This document shows, in pieces, positions 1 through 9,284 of a stretch of 26,014 nt of DNA (position 1 is the first letter of the stretch; each line of letters starts with the position of its first letter). The stretch comes from Reticulitermes lucifugus (taxonomy: Eukaryota > Arthropoda > Insecta > Blattodea > Rhinotermitidae), in the NCBI GenBank assembly GCA_026260175.1, contig JAKCWW010003126.1:24509-50522 (forward strand), given 5' to 3'. The notes below the pieces were generated by a model. That model was not told the DNA's origin and did not search any database. It was given only the letters and a program-made list of their open reading frames with translations. The position numbers were made by a program, and so were the translations under genes.

Positions 1-62
1 CCACGATCCTAGCAAGCGAGCGGCCGAAGACCCACGCCTTAGACCGCACGGCCACTGGATCG
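1..62 (-). mobile_element. tRNA-derived SINE head, truncated by window edge
   Basis: On the minus strand this reads as a tRNA-Leu/Ser-like 5' half: a box-A-like segment GTGCGGTCTAAGGCG followed by GGATCGTGG, which would lead into a box B beyond the window start. The same sequence, with a few substitutions, recurs at 11228-11290 where box B (GGTTCGAATCC) is present, so this is a dispersed repeat and not a unique tRNA gene. Both copies are followed on the plus strand by GATCGG. A real tRNA is unlikely because no acceptor-stem pairing is visible. Confidence 0.7.
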
Positions 63-334
63 GTCTCTGTGTTACTATTTTTCTAAATAAACTCATTAAT
101 TTTATTAATTTTTCAATATTCTAAAGTAGTAGTATTAATATAATTCAAACAACACATTTTTGGTGCACAATAGGCACCCGTATTCAAGATTGTTTCTACA
201 TTCTTCTGTAAGTGAAACTCAACTGAAATCAGTGACAATGTCACGTTCCAAAGACAGTGATGTGTGGAGCACTCCGGATTCCTAGCCGCGCTAGATTTAA
301 AGGCCATTTTGTTGCGGTGTGAAGAGAGATTCCA
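63..334. other. Unassigned AT-rich DNA
   Basis: No recognisable repeat or coding signal apart from a short open frame on the minus strand (113-307) with no domain I recognise. Confidence 0.5.
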
Positions 335-428
335 AAAATTTAAGGAGTTTCAACACAAAACACTCAACCAACAAATGCAGTCTTATTATTATTACTTATA
401 TATTACACATTACAATCCCTGTAAACAA

Positions 429-471
429 ATCCAACCTATTTCGATCCCCTCCTGGGATCATCATCAGGGAC
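429..471 (-). ncRNA. Hammerhead-ribozyme-like core, left arm
   Basis: Minus strand 5' to 3': stem I GTCC (468-471), box CTGATGA (461-467), one extra T, stem II GATCCC/GGGATC type hairpin, then GAAA, a very short stem III, and GGAT (429-432) pairing with GTCC through one G-U wobble. Both conserved boxes are intact in this copy. The extra T before stem II departs from the textbook hammerhead, so activity is uncertain. Confidence 0.5.
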
Positions 472-707
472 AATTGTGAGAGTATAAATTGCATAAACTA
501 AAACCAACAATATAAGTATATGTTAAAACTATAAAATGTATAAAATATGGATAGAATTACAGAAGATCAATTCAGGGTGGATCCCTGGCCTACTGTGTAG
601 AGAGAACTGGTTGTTTATATGCGGATGTATAGGACAGTACTGTCTTATATTTGTAACATGTACTTATATTGTTGGTTTTAGTTTATGTAATTTATACTTT
701 CACAATT

Positions 708-750
708 GTCCCTGATAATGATCCCAGAAAGGGATCAAAACATGCTGGAC
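708..750 (+). ncRNA. Hammerhead-ribozyme-like core, right arm, mutated
   Basis: Stem I GTCC (708-711) pairs perfectly with GGAC (747-750). The first box reads CTGATAA (712-718) and the second AAAA (737-740), so a conserved G in each box is changed to A. Stem II is GATCCC with GGGATC. This copy should be inactive if the hammerhead reading is right. Confidence 0.45.
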
Positions 751-1007
751 TTGACTGCAGGGATTGTAATATATAGTATCTAAATAATAATAATGATAAG
801 AGTGAATTATTTGGTTGAGTGATTTGCGTTTGATTGATGACAATGCGAGTATGAATATTATAAAATTTAAAGAGTTTAGCTTGATATACCACCTCAGAAC
901 TTTACAGACAAGTACTACTTTACAGTCTGCCTGCATGTACAGAAACACTAAACGACTTGTTTTCTCCAGTTGCTTTGAGTGTCTGCTCTCAAAGGAATTT
1001 AAGTTGC

Positions 1008-1235
1008 CTCTTTTGAACTTTATAGCGCTTTTTAAGCCTGTTCGCATAAATAGCGAAAAGCGGCTATTAGCTTCGTCATATGTTTCTGTCTGTCCGTATA
1101 TATATATATCAGTGCGGCTTCGATTGTAAGAATTTTCATAAAATTGGTTGTAGGATATTTTAGGAAAATATTTCAAGAAACTCCAAATTTTTTTTTAAAA
1201 TAGGATAAAAGTATCGGGGAATTTGTATGAAGACC
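1008..1235 (+). repeat. Dispersed repeat family R, copy 1
   Basis: Contains a TCTGTCTGTCCG simple-sequence stretch, a short TA run, then TATCAGTGCGGCT and a degenerate A/T-rich body. The simple-sequence stretch, TATCAGTGCGGCT and the body align with 15990-16145. The 5' side (AGCGC...GCTTCGTCAT) resembles the minus-strand copy ending near 12255. No coding frame, tRNA head or terminal repeat is visible, so I cannot place it in a transposon class. Confidence 0.5.
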
Positions 1236-2240
1236 TAAGTACTTTATTAAACTTAGTAAATCATTAACTTTTGAACTTATCTCCTAAAACCCGATTACAT
1301 TTTCAGATCCTTCAGGTATCTACTGCTAATTAAAGGGAAAGTTATTACGTTGGCATAGGGTGCACAGATTGACATATAAACTCTGCCTAAGATTAGAAAG
1401 AGATGTGTCAAATCTGAAAACAAATCTTGCGCTTAAGTACAGCCGTGTGTATTTGCGGGTGCAATATTACTACCTGTCGTGTTTGAATTTGTTAGGGCTG
1501 GGAGTAAATTTGCATTAGGGCTCCTGCCTAATATATATTACAAACTGAACAGTTTAACGATGGCCAACACCGGAAAAGATGTGTGAGAGCTGGCGCGGAG
1601 AAGATAGGGAAGTAGGAGCCTGAATCACGTGACCCTCCTGTGTACGAAAGAAGATGTGGAAAGCATTTAATTCTGGACATCTGTCGTGAGCGTGAGAAAA
1701 CAGCAAACTAATCTCTGTGTCAGTGACAGCTGTAAGAGAGATCAGAGGAGACAACAAAGAGAGAAATAAATGAATCCCTTTGTACATCTCAGGGTGAAAG
1801 AGGCCTTCAAAAGAGAAAGAAATGTGATCCTTGATAATTTGATTTTCGCAAGGCCAAAAATGAAGTCACTGACTTCTATGGTGAAAAATAACATTCCTAG
1901 AACTCACAAGGAACTCCTTCCAGTAAAAGGAGAAGAAATAAATTTCTTGGAGGAGGGAGTACTTTAAGAAGCATACTGAACAAAATTGGATTTAGATAGC
2001 ACGAATATCAAAGTAAGAGAATCGCTCTTATAGAAGGATCACATATTGTTGAGTGGCGTTATAGTAACTTAACTACATTTAGCGAAATTCGATATGAAGG
2101 GAGGAAGATCGTTTTTATCAAGACGAGACGTCGACAAGCAGCAGTCTGATAGTGGGAAGGAAGAGAAGTGGAAATCTGCCGAATTATATTTGTTCAAAAA
2201 TACATTACGCAGTAATAATGACCCATCATTTAAAGTGGCT
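1236..2240. other. Unassigned DNA, purine-rich middle
   Basis: No assigned feature. About 1555-1960 is less AT-rich and purine-rich. It carries a short plus-strand open frame (1770-1967) with a charged product but no motif I recognise and no convincing splice context. Confidence 0.45.
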
Positions 2241-2460
2241 GGTCAAATTTTTTTTCTTTAGGAATGGACAATACTACAACCATCCTACTATTTCGATTCC
2301 TTCTGCCACTTATCTATTATCATATGCAAGTGCGTAGTCCCTACCTACAATTTCAAGGTCAAATTTATTCTCTTTATAATCAGACAATACTAATACCAAC
2401 CTTGTATTTCGATTCCTTCTTCCACTTATCTATTATCGTCTACTCGCCGGCTATTTGCAA
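2241..2460. repeat. Tandem duplication, 116-bp period, two copies
   Basis: GGTCAAATTT starts at both 2241 and 2357. The copies share TATTTCGATTCCTTCT, then CCACTTATCTATTATC, in the same order. They differ by scattered substitutions, so the duplication is not recent. Confidence 0.8.
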
Positions 2461-3052
2461 GAAATCTATAAATAATTGGCGCAAGTTTGTAGGTCGCCAA
2501 ATATTTAAAAAAAGACAGACATTCGCATTTAATATTGCAAACAGTTCCACTATTAAAAATAATCGCTTATTATTGAAGAAATGTGTACTGTCGTTGACAC
2601 ACTCAGTATTATAATTTATACAATACTGTCTCATTACTCTTTTGATGTCTGCTAACATTTCAGAAAACCCACTGTTTCCAGTGTATCATCTAATAACATT
2701 CAATTAATTTAGATTGTCCTACCCTTTCTGACGCTCCCTACATTTTCTTTACGTATAACAATGTTATCACGGTTTGTAACAAAATTCTAAATTATATATT
2801 CGCCTGTGAGCGATAGCTAATGAAATACAATCAGCTATCCGTCCTAGTCTCGTGGCACTGAATTCAAGGGGATCAAATTTTAATTGGAATATCTTGGTGT
2901 CTTCCGTTCGTGGAAGAACATACCACAGGATCTTGTAAGGTAAGTAGATCCTTGTTTATGCATTAAATCTACCTCATCCCAGCCCTTGAATTATTGAAGC
3001 GGAATATCAACTTTAGCAAGAGAAGAATCCGGAAGCAGTCTTTTCGAAATTC
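2461..3052. other. Unassigned AT-rich DNA
   Basis: Nothing assigned. The short overlapping frames on both strands look like chance. Confidence 0.5.
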
Positions 3053-3291
3053 TGTCGAGAAAATTTACGTAAGTACATTTATAATAATATCTCTCTCAAT
3101 TCTTCTTAGGATTAGAAATGTTTCAGACAAAAGTTGTAGAGAAAGTAAAAACACATATTTTATGTTCATTAACTTTTTTTTACGAAAATCCTGCCGTTTG
3201 TGAGATAATGTGGAAAAATACGGTAGAGCCAGACAGGCCACAGACGACAATATAATACTGCGCATGCGCTTTGCATGCCGGATAATTAAGG
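3053..3291 (+). repeat. Dispersed repeat family R, copy 2
   Basis: Aligns along most of its length with the reverse complement of about 11829-12075. Shared blocks in order are ATTCTGTCGA, ATTCTTCTTAG, AGTTGTAGAGAAA, ACGAAAATC or CCGAAAATC, CCACAGACGACAAT or CCACAGATGACAAT, and a terminal GGATAA-TAAG. This is the 3' half of the family as defined by the longer copy. Confidence 0.75.
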
Positions 3292-4340
3292 CAAGAATAC
3301 AGACACACTCAGCATACGTAATACGTGCTGCTTTTCCACGGCAAAAATTGAGCGGCCGCCTCGACTAGCAAAATCCAAGAGACAGCAAAACCAACATTTA
3401 TTAAAAAGTAAGAGATTCGTCGCACAGAAAATTTTAAATTATTGAGTCAGATAAAAGTAAAATCAATTATTCTATTTTTTAAATTCTTAAGTTATCTTAT
3501 GGTGACGATTGCAATCCCCCCCGTTTGTGAAAAATACCTAGCCAAATCATTGGAGTGAAATTATAGTGCTCTAATTTCAGAGAGTAGATGGATATTCCCC
3601 GGACGGGATGTGTAAATTTAATAAAAACTACTTATACGTCATTCGATGTCACGACAGGAATGGCAAGTGAACACATCCCAAGTTTTAATGGTTCAATTTA
3701 TTTACTCTGTCTCATTTTGATTAGTTAGTCAATTTGAACACTCAGACAGTCTTAATTGTCACAAATCTCCAGTGAAATACTCTCTTTGTAACACTAATTC
3801 AGTACCTTAAGTCCAAGCAATGCAGACAGCCTTTAAAGGAAATTGTCAGCTGCAACACAGTAACACCTCGAGATTTGATATAGACTGTTAATGACGTCAC
3901 ACGAATTACAAGCAAAATATTTAAAAATATACTCCACAAAAAGTTATCTTACAACAAGGGCCACTTATGGCTTTATTTGTCTTTTTTTTATTTGCAAGGT
4001 TGATTGAGCAAACAGAGCACACGAGGTAACGTACCTACATGTTTATGTCGTTAACATTTAATTAAGATTCTCGTCACATAAACAATTTTATAGCTACGAG
4101 TTTCGTACTGACGTCATACAGACCATGGCAGGTGGTGGCGTGTTTATAACACCAGGTTCAGTTTAAGGTATATCCTGAACCAATGCGAAAGTAACTTTGG
4201 ACGCCGAGTATTCACGTACTCCGGAAATGGTAATGCAGTTAGAGCAACATAATATGAGAAATGACATTGGCTCTTTTGCCTCGCTCTTAAAAGGGGGAAG
4301 CCCCATGCAGCCCCATACTATTTCTGTAAATTTACATCAC
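3292..4340. other. Unassigned AT-rich DNA
   Basis: No coding or repeat signal that I can support. It includes a run of eight C at about 3517 and scattered homopolymers. Confidence 0.5.
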
Positions 4341-4640
4341 CCCACCCCCCCATTACAGACCTGGACAGGCCCTTAGGGTTTCAGGAGGTTGAGGCTCCCA
4401 GATTTCTAGACAACCAGCACATGAAGGTGGTAAGGTTGTCAGCTCTACGCACCGGCCGCCTTTATCCCCACGAAATACTCCTGGTACTCATTTCCCGTGG
4501 TTAAAGCGGCTGGGGCGTGGAATTGACCACCCACCATCATCTAGCGCCGAGGTAAAAGACAGAGTATAGCTATACCTCTACTTCCCTCTGGGTCTTAATG
4601 GCCTGTTCTAGGGTCAACTTTACCTTTACCTTACCCCCTG
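4341..4640 (-). mobile_element. SINE-like dispersed repeat S, copy 1
   Basis: On the minus strand it starts with GGTAAAGGTAAAG, passes through GGAAATGAGTACCAGGA, GGCGGCCGGTGCGTAG, CTGACAACCTTACCA, TCATGTGC, TCTAGAAATCTGGGAGCC and CCTAAGGGCCTGTCCAGG, and ends at GTAATGGGG. The part from GAGTACCAG to GTAATGGG is shared with 10826-10976 and 24900-25024. The upstream part differs from those copies: it has no tRNA-like head, so this is either a chimera or a subfamily. No protein is encoded. Confidence 0.75.
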
Positions 4641-4885
4641 CACCCCCGAGTATCATCCAGACGATATCGTGGTTCTGGTAGCATAGTGACGCCTCGCAGG
4701 CCCATGGTGGCGTGTTGATCTCACAGACGATCTCATGGATGCGGTATCATGCTTGCGCGAAAGAGATCAACTCATGGTTCGGTGTACAGTACTTACGTCA
4801 CATACAGACCTAATGCCAGACATACATAACTACACAGATATATTTACATTAAATGAAAGCTCCTTTTCTCCTCCAAACATTCTGC
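4641..4885. other. Unassigned DNA
   Basis: Moderate GC content, no supported feature. A short phrase near 4700 (GGTGGCGTGTT) also occurs near 4134; too short to build on. Confidence 0.4.
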
Positions 4886-4911
4886 CTAACTAACTAACTA
4901 ACTAACTAACT
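4886..4911 (-). repeat. (TTAG)n tail of LINE
   Basis: About six CTAA units on the plus strand, immediately 3' of the LINE on the minus strand. Position and direction fit a simple-repeat 3' tail. It is not the insect telomeric pentamer TTAGG. Confidence 0.8.
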
Positions 4912-5365
4912 CCATGGAGCAGAGTCCTTCTTAAGAAGCTAGCAGGTCGTCAGCTAGTCAAGAAATTCTCCGCGTTTTGTGGAACCCGAATGTTTATTAC
5001 CGCACTCACAACAGCCCGCCACCTGTCCCTATCCTGAGCCATATCAATTCAGCCCATGCCCCCATCCCACTTTTTGAAGATCCATTTTAATATTATCTTC
5101 CCATATACTCCTGGGTTTTCCAAGTGGTCTCCTTCCCTCAGGTCTGCCCATCAAAATCCTGTATGCACCTCGTCCCTCACCCATACGTGCTACATGCCCC
5201 GCCCACATTCTTCTTGATTTGATCACCGGAATAATATTTGGTGATGAGTACAGATCATAAAGCTCCTCGTTATGTAGTCTTCTCCAATCCTCTGTTACCT
5301 CGTCCCTCTTAGGCCCAAATATCCTCCTCAGCACCCTATTCTCGAACAAAACAATCTGTCTGGAA
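4912..5365 (-). mobile_element. LINE 3' end, RT C-terminal region, 5'-truncated
   Basis: The minus-strand frame below about 5352 encodes the C-terminal tail typical of insect endonuclease-reverse transcriptase LINEs: VLFENRVLRRIFGPKRDEV, then [24 protein letters not shown], and [18 protein letters not shown]. The family motif normally reads [12 protein letters not shown]; one residue is missing here. The frame stops at 5044-5046, but a shift of one base resumes it ([13 protein letters not shown], then [11 protein letters not shown] and a stop), followed by a short 3' UTR and the TTAG tail. The palm and endonuclease domains are absent. The first 20 or so residues of the open frame starting at 5418 do not look like the family, so truncation lies near 5350-5365. 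The copy is dead by frameshift and truncation. Confidence 0.85.
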
Positions 5366-5483
5366 TACAAAATTTCCGAGACGCAGAACACCTTACAAAA
5401 GCGGATTAGGAAGTGCAATACAAAATGGAACTTCCTGCAGCACCAGCAGGATAATATTACAATTTTATCACTTTTTCAGGCTT

Positions 5484-5760
5484 CACCAACTAACCAACCA
5501 AATAACTAACCCTATGAAGTGTCCATCTTGAGAAACTAATAGTTCCTCAGCTGGTCAATAACTTCGCCCTGTTTTATGGAACCCCAAATCTTAATACTGT
5601 GCTAAAAAATGCCTCCGACTTGCACTGCCCTGAGCCTCAAGTCCATACATTCCTGCCTCATTTAATTTAGACCCATTTTAATATTATAACTTCATTTACC
5701 TTTAGTTTCTCAAAACACTCTTCCCTAAATTTTTCCCAAACAAACCCTGCATGTGTGATG
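5484..5760 (-). mobile_element. Second, more decayed 3' end of the same LINE
   Basis: Plus-strand order of blocks matches 4886-5170: a degenerate CTAA run (5490-5515), a CTATGAAGTGTCC segment, TTCCTCAGCTGGTCAA, then TTTATGGAACCC, CCTGAGCC, CCCATTTTAATATTAT and a region matching the GRPEG/IWED coding part. Many indels destroy the frame. It ends near 5760, about where the match to the Cys/Arg-rich coding part fades. Confidence 0.75.
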
Positions 5761-6216
5761 ATTTATTTCTGTTTATATTTTTGGTTTTGGCCTGATGGTG
5801 GATATTAACAGTAGCTGAAATATGCAGCTGATTTTTTTAAATAGACACTTGCGTTTTGACTGATAAAACCTACATTTTTAGTTTGTTGTAAACACAACGG
5901 TTATGACTCATAATTTTAATGTGAAATGCTTATTCACGCCCTGCTGAATTGCGGATTGGATGGACGCCATTTTACGCTTAAGCTTTTGAAGCTTCAGGTT
6001 TATCTGAATATGTCTGCTATTTAGCCATTGAATTCTTACGGTAGAATAAACCCAATGCGTATCCGTTACAAAGAACAGTCTGTTGATGTTATGTAGGTAA
6101 ATAATCGCTGTTTGTTCCGAGGATCAGACGGAACTCACAAAGCACAGAGCTGACAAAACCTACAGTTTTTTCATATTAAAGCTGATGGTACATTCAGCAC
6201 ATGGTTTAAAGGGACG
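5761..6216. other. Unassigned AT-rich DNA
   Basis: No supported feature. The phrase ACAAAACCTACA near 6154 resembles TAAAACCTACA near 5865, possibly a short diverged duplication. Confidence 0.4.
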
Positions 6217-6810
6217 ATGGCATTTTTACGACAAGACCAAGTAAGATGTAAAATCACAGTGGATAACAAATGTTTACAATAAGTAAAGAATTTTAAATAT
6301 CTCGGTTGTGAAATTTCCTATGAAAATGAAAAAGACATTCAACAAAAACTAGCAAAATTTTCTCAAATACTGGGAATTCTAAAGAACACTTTTAAATCAA
6401 CTGTGGTCCAAAAATCTTCAAGAATAAAAACATATAATGCACTGGCTGCCCCAATTCTTCTATATGGAAGGGAAATTTGGATCCTAAGAAAAGAGGATTA
6501 AAAAAACGATTGACATCAATCAAGATGAAATTTTTCAGAAGAACAGCGGGATACACACTTTTTTGACCACAAAAGTAATGAAGAAATTTTTGGAAGAGTT
6601 GAAAGTAGAACCAGTTGACGAGAAACTAAGAAGATACAAATCAAATTGGCTGCAACATGTAGCAGGAATGAACAACAACAGGATGCCAAAAAGTAATGCT
6701 GAATTATAGACCAAATGGACGAAGATGACTTGATAGAACTTTGAAGAGACTATTAGACGAGGCCGAAACAGGTTTATTAAGGCCTAACACGTGATGATTG
6801 ATGATGATAA
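6217..6810 (+). mobile_element. Decayed LINE, RT C-terminal region with TGATGA-type tail
   Basis: From 6217 the frame reads MAFLRQDQVRCKITVDNK, a stop at 6280, then FKYLGCEISYENEKDI, ALAAPILLYGREIWILRKED and a stop at 6499. After a frameshift it continues MKFFRRTAGYTLF, later EELKVEPVDEKLRRY, WLQHVAGMNNNRMPK, and after further frameshifts LKRLLDEAETGL. This order (FKYLGC, LLYG-E-W, MKFFRRTAGYT, W-HV-RM, GRP-KRLLD) is the usual C-terminal layout of a common insect LINE encoding endonuclease-reverse transcriptase. It is a different family from the 4912-5365 copy. It ends in an imperfect TGATGA run (6793-6819), typical of such tails. At least two stops and three frameshifts make it a pseudogene. 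Confidence 0.85.
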
Positions 6811-6819
6811 TGATGATGC

Positions 6820-7130
6820 TTTAAAGATTTCAACAGAACATTATACGTGATTCCTTCGTTACTTGCCTGTCACGTGTGAAATATAGTAAACCTGTTGCAG
6901 AATGTGTGACGTAATTTACTAACATGACAGAAATATTTAGTTTCTTGTGCAGCAAGAAATTATCGATGGATTTATTTTGTTTTGGGAATTGCTTTGTGTG
7001 GAAGGCCAACTGCTTCATCAGTGTTTAACAAGTGAGTGCATCAGGATGGTTTAATTCTATAGGGCTTTTCGACGATGTGTGATATCCAGAAACTTTTTTA
7101 TCAGACTGTGTCCGGTTCTGATGCGAAACT
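6820..7130. other. Unassigned DNA
   Basis: Nothing supported beyond a chance minus-strand frame (6830-7018). Confidence 0.4.
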
Positions 7131-7312
7131 GAAACCAAACGTTTCGGAAGCCTTCTCTGATTCCGTCCTCAGGTGACAGGGATCGGGGAAAGCAGCTATA
7201 GAATTGAAGTATGTAGTTGGTGTTGGCGCGGAATGTACTTGTAGGTGCATTTTCTAATCCTTTTCACCTGAAGAAGAAATCAGGACCGAGTTACGAAAGG
7301 TTATGCTTCAGT
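7131..7312. mobile_element. Inverted pair of hammerhead-like relics
   Basis: The minus strand of 7131-7176 reads CACCTGAGGACGGAATCAG, then CTTCC, GAAACGTTT, GGTTTCAG. The plus strand of 7262-7312 reads TCACCTGAAGAAGAAATCAG, then TTAC, GAAAGGTT, GCTTCAGTT. They align as diverged inverted copies about 85 bp apart. Each has a CTGANGA box and a GAAA box around a hairpin, with one extra base before stem II as at the other loci. Stem I and stem III are poor. I see no clear TSD. Confidence 0.4.
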
Positions 7313-7699
7313 TGGGCTTTAACGATAGATAAAGTCCAAATAGAAGAGTGTTTCCGAATGCTATGATGGTTGTTGCGGGGCTATAATTTAAAGTTCCTTC
7401 GCGAGATACCTTTGTGAAATATCAGTCTACTTACCGACTATCTGGGCTGACGTAGTTACCGTCCTATTGTCTATAGTGCTTTACCAAGACAAACATTTTT
7501 GTACCCGGAAGACTGTCTCGGCCCCTCGTATTGTTACTTAGACCAGGCTAATGTCCTTTAATAGGACGCAATACAGGGTAGTTATTTCTCACCCAAGTCT
7601 CCTGACTGACTGCTAGATGGCTCTAGCAGTCACATCAGGATTGAGTAGAACTTGTGCAGTCAGTGGGCTGGTCACTCACTACATCTATGCACACGACCA

Positions 7700-7829
7700 A
7701 TTAACCTCCGAAAGGAGGCCCTATGCTCCGCAAGGAGCGAAAGGAGTAATAGAATACAGTGTAGTTATTGGCTTTCTTACCGGACATAACACCTCAGAAG
7801 ATACCTTCACGTTATGGGACTGAGCAAAA
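7700..7829 (+). mobile_element. LINE fragment, end of RNase H region
   Basis: The frame from 7617 gives VVIGFLTGHN and, after a one-base shift, HLRRYLHVMGLSKT. This matches the (V)GLLTGH--LRRHLHVMGL-K segment found just after the RNase H domain of jockey/R1-like insect LINEs. Upstream, the resemblance fades. The fragment stops abruptly after SKT at about 7829, before the expected Cys-rich CRKCG motif. The continuation of the same protein region is found on the minus strand at 9101. Confidence 0.7.
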
Positions 7830-7832
7830 CCT

Positions 7833-8867
7833 GAATAAAAAATAACTTGGGATAATTGGATATAAATAGGAGGATAGTGATTGATGTCAGTTGTGATGGG
7901 GGTTGCTTTATTTAGCTGTGATTAAGGACAGGCAGCGGACTCTTTTAAACACGGCGATGGAACTTTTGGTTCCGTTACAGCCGTGTAATTTCATGAATAA
8001 CAGAGGTTATTTATCATGGCGTCACTTTGTTTCTCAGAGAGTGCTTATTTACAATAACACACAACGGGCAAAACACTGTAAAAACACGTGTGATATGAAA
8101 ATTTTGGGTTTTCAACGTGTTTTGAATAACCTGTATATTATAGGAGGATTAAATGGTTACTGTGCACACAGACTGCACGAAAATATAAAAACGAGGTCTA
8201 ATATGGAATTTTCTGGTTACGAGATTTGTGAAATATGCGGACTGACATAATGTTTGTGGCAAAGCATGATTTAGGGTTAGGTGGATTGATTGAATGGAAT
8301 GTGGAGGAGAGTCTTCCATCACACAAATACGAGCGGTCACTGTTTTTAGCACGATTTGGGGTTAAGGAGCAGATCTATCAGAGTATCCGGGACAACAGAA
8401 ATGTGGGTGCAGTTGAAATTGTGTCTTAAGTGTGCAACAGTCGTGCTAAGGAGAAGTTCAGTGATGGCTTTACACTATTCTGACAGCTTTTGTTGTGAAG
8501 GTCAGGAAAATTGTTGACCGGTGTATTGAATTTGTAGAAAAGTAAGAGTGGCCACATATGTTTCTCTATGTGACTCTGTCAAAACACCAGAGTTTCATTA
8601 TTTGCTTATTTGTCTAATTATCCATAATTATGTCTTGTGCTGTGAGATCATAAGTTACAAGCACGAAACCAAACATTCACCAGAAGATACTTAGGAAAAT
8701 TATGAAAACCTATTGCACAAATAAAAAAGACTTGAAGTTGTGAAGGTGTTGAGTGTGAAAAATATATTCTTGTGGTATATGACGCCGTGCAGTGATGTAG
8801 ACAGGTATATACGGATGTTTAGGAGAATTGTTCTATGACAGTCTTCAGGGTATGAGTATGAGTAAAT
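7833..8867. other. Unassigned DNA between two LINE pieces
   Basis: Two short plus-strand frames (7903-8250, 8235-8429) overlap here. Neither has a domain I recognise. This stretch would be the inverted genomic flank if the two LINE pieces were once joined. Confidence 0.45.
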
Positions 8868-9101
8868 AATGGGTCTAGCCCTTGCGGTCCCGATGCACGT
8901 AGAACTTTGACAGGCCCTTTGTGCCCCTTAACTGCAGTCCAAGTCATAAGAGCCCTGTCTTTGTAATAAAGTTCCAGATCGCCCCCAGACTTAGTTCTCT
9001 GACATCCTCAGGGTTCAAAAAGAAGGAACCCAGATAAGTGTGTCTGTGTGTCGCCAAGGCTTCACACTCACACAAGACATCAGCTGAGGTCTCCTCCTCT
9101 G
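8868..9101 (-). mobile_element. LINE C-terminus and 3' UTR fragment
   Basis: From 9099 downward the minus strand encodes EEETSADVLCECEALATHR, then YLGSFFLNPEDVRELSLGA and IWNFITKTGLL, with a stop at 8944-8946. This is the conserved C-terminus following the CRKCG motif in insect LINEs with RNase H. The 3' UTR runs to about 8868 (GCATCGGGACCGCAAGG) and is followed by a degenerate ATGAGT run. The frame is open for its full 52 codons, so this piece is less decayed than the other LINE copies here. Confidence 0.85.
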
Positions 9102-9239
9102 CAATATTAATAATCTCTCATTTAATTAATTGCTTAACAAATATTTGGCTGTAATTTCCAACGTCTATTTATGGCGTACATTTGACGATAGTGTGTACGT
9201 TGTACATCTACATCAGTGAATAATTTCCTCTGGGATTGA

Positions 9240-9284
9240 TTTCTTCCTGACGATGTTTAATAAAGACGAAACGTGTAGAAGAAT
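9240..9284 (+). ncRNA. Hammerhead-ribozyme-like core, best preserved
   Basis: Stem I TTCTTC (9241-9246) pairs fully with GAAGAA (9278-9283). Box CTGACGA is at 9247-9253, followed by one extra T, a stem II of GTTT with AAGAC ends (G55-C67, T56-A66, T57-G65, T58-A64), box GAAA at 9268-9271, a two-pair stem III (A-U, C-G) with loop GT, and A at 9277 as the predicted cleavage-site base. Both conserved boxes are intact. No inverted partner was found nearby, unlike at the other loci. Confidence 0.55.

Larger units (their letters stand above)
351..861. mobile_element. Fold-back element with hammerhead-like cores (Penelope-related candidate)
   Basis: Two long imperfect inverted arms, 351-524 and 655-832, flank a spacer of about 130 bp. 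The outer arm ends share CACTCAACCAA, the inner ends share AAACCAACAATATAAGTA, and the middle shares ATTACAATCCCTG. Beyond the right arm lie about 29 further bases (833-861). The whole unit is flanked by a 16-bp direct repeat with one mismatch: AAAATTTAAGGAGTTT at 335-350 and AAAATTTAAAGAGTTT at 862-877, which I read as a target-site duplication. Each arm contains a hammerhead-like core, in opposite orientations. No coding capacity is present, so mobilisation would need a partner in trans. Inverted pseudo-LTRs and hammerhead motifs are known from Penelope-like elements; a foldback MITE is the alternative, but a TSD of this length is unusual for that. Confidence 0.7.

Noticed and set aside
4107-4810. 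Possible diverged duplication between about 4107-4200 and 4690-4810 (GGTGGCGTGTT, ACGTCA-CATACAGACC)
   Set aside because: Shared words are short and in different order, so not supportable by eye.
4886-4911. Possible telomeric repeat
   Set aside because: The unit is TTAG, not the insect TTAGG, and it sits at the 3' end of a LINE.
7903-8250. 115-residue plus-strand open frame
   Set aside because: No recognisable domain, no repeat partner and no splice context; length is within chance in this much sequence.
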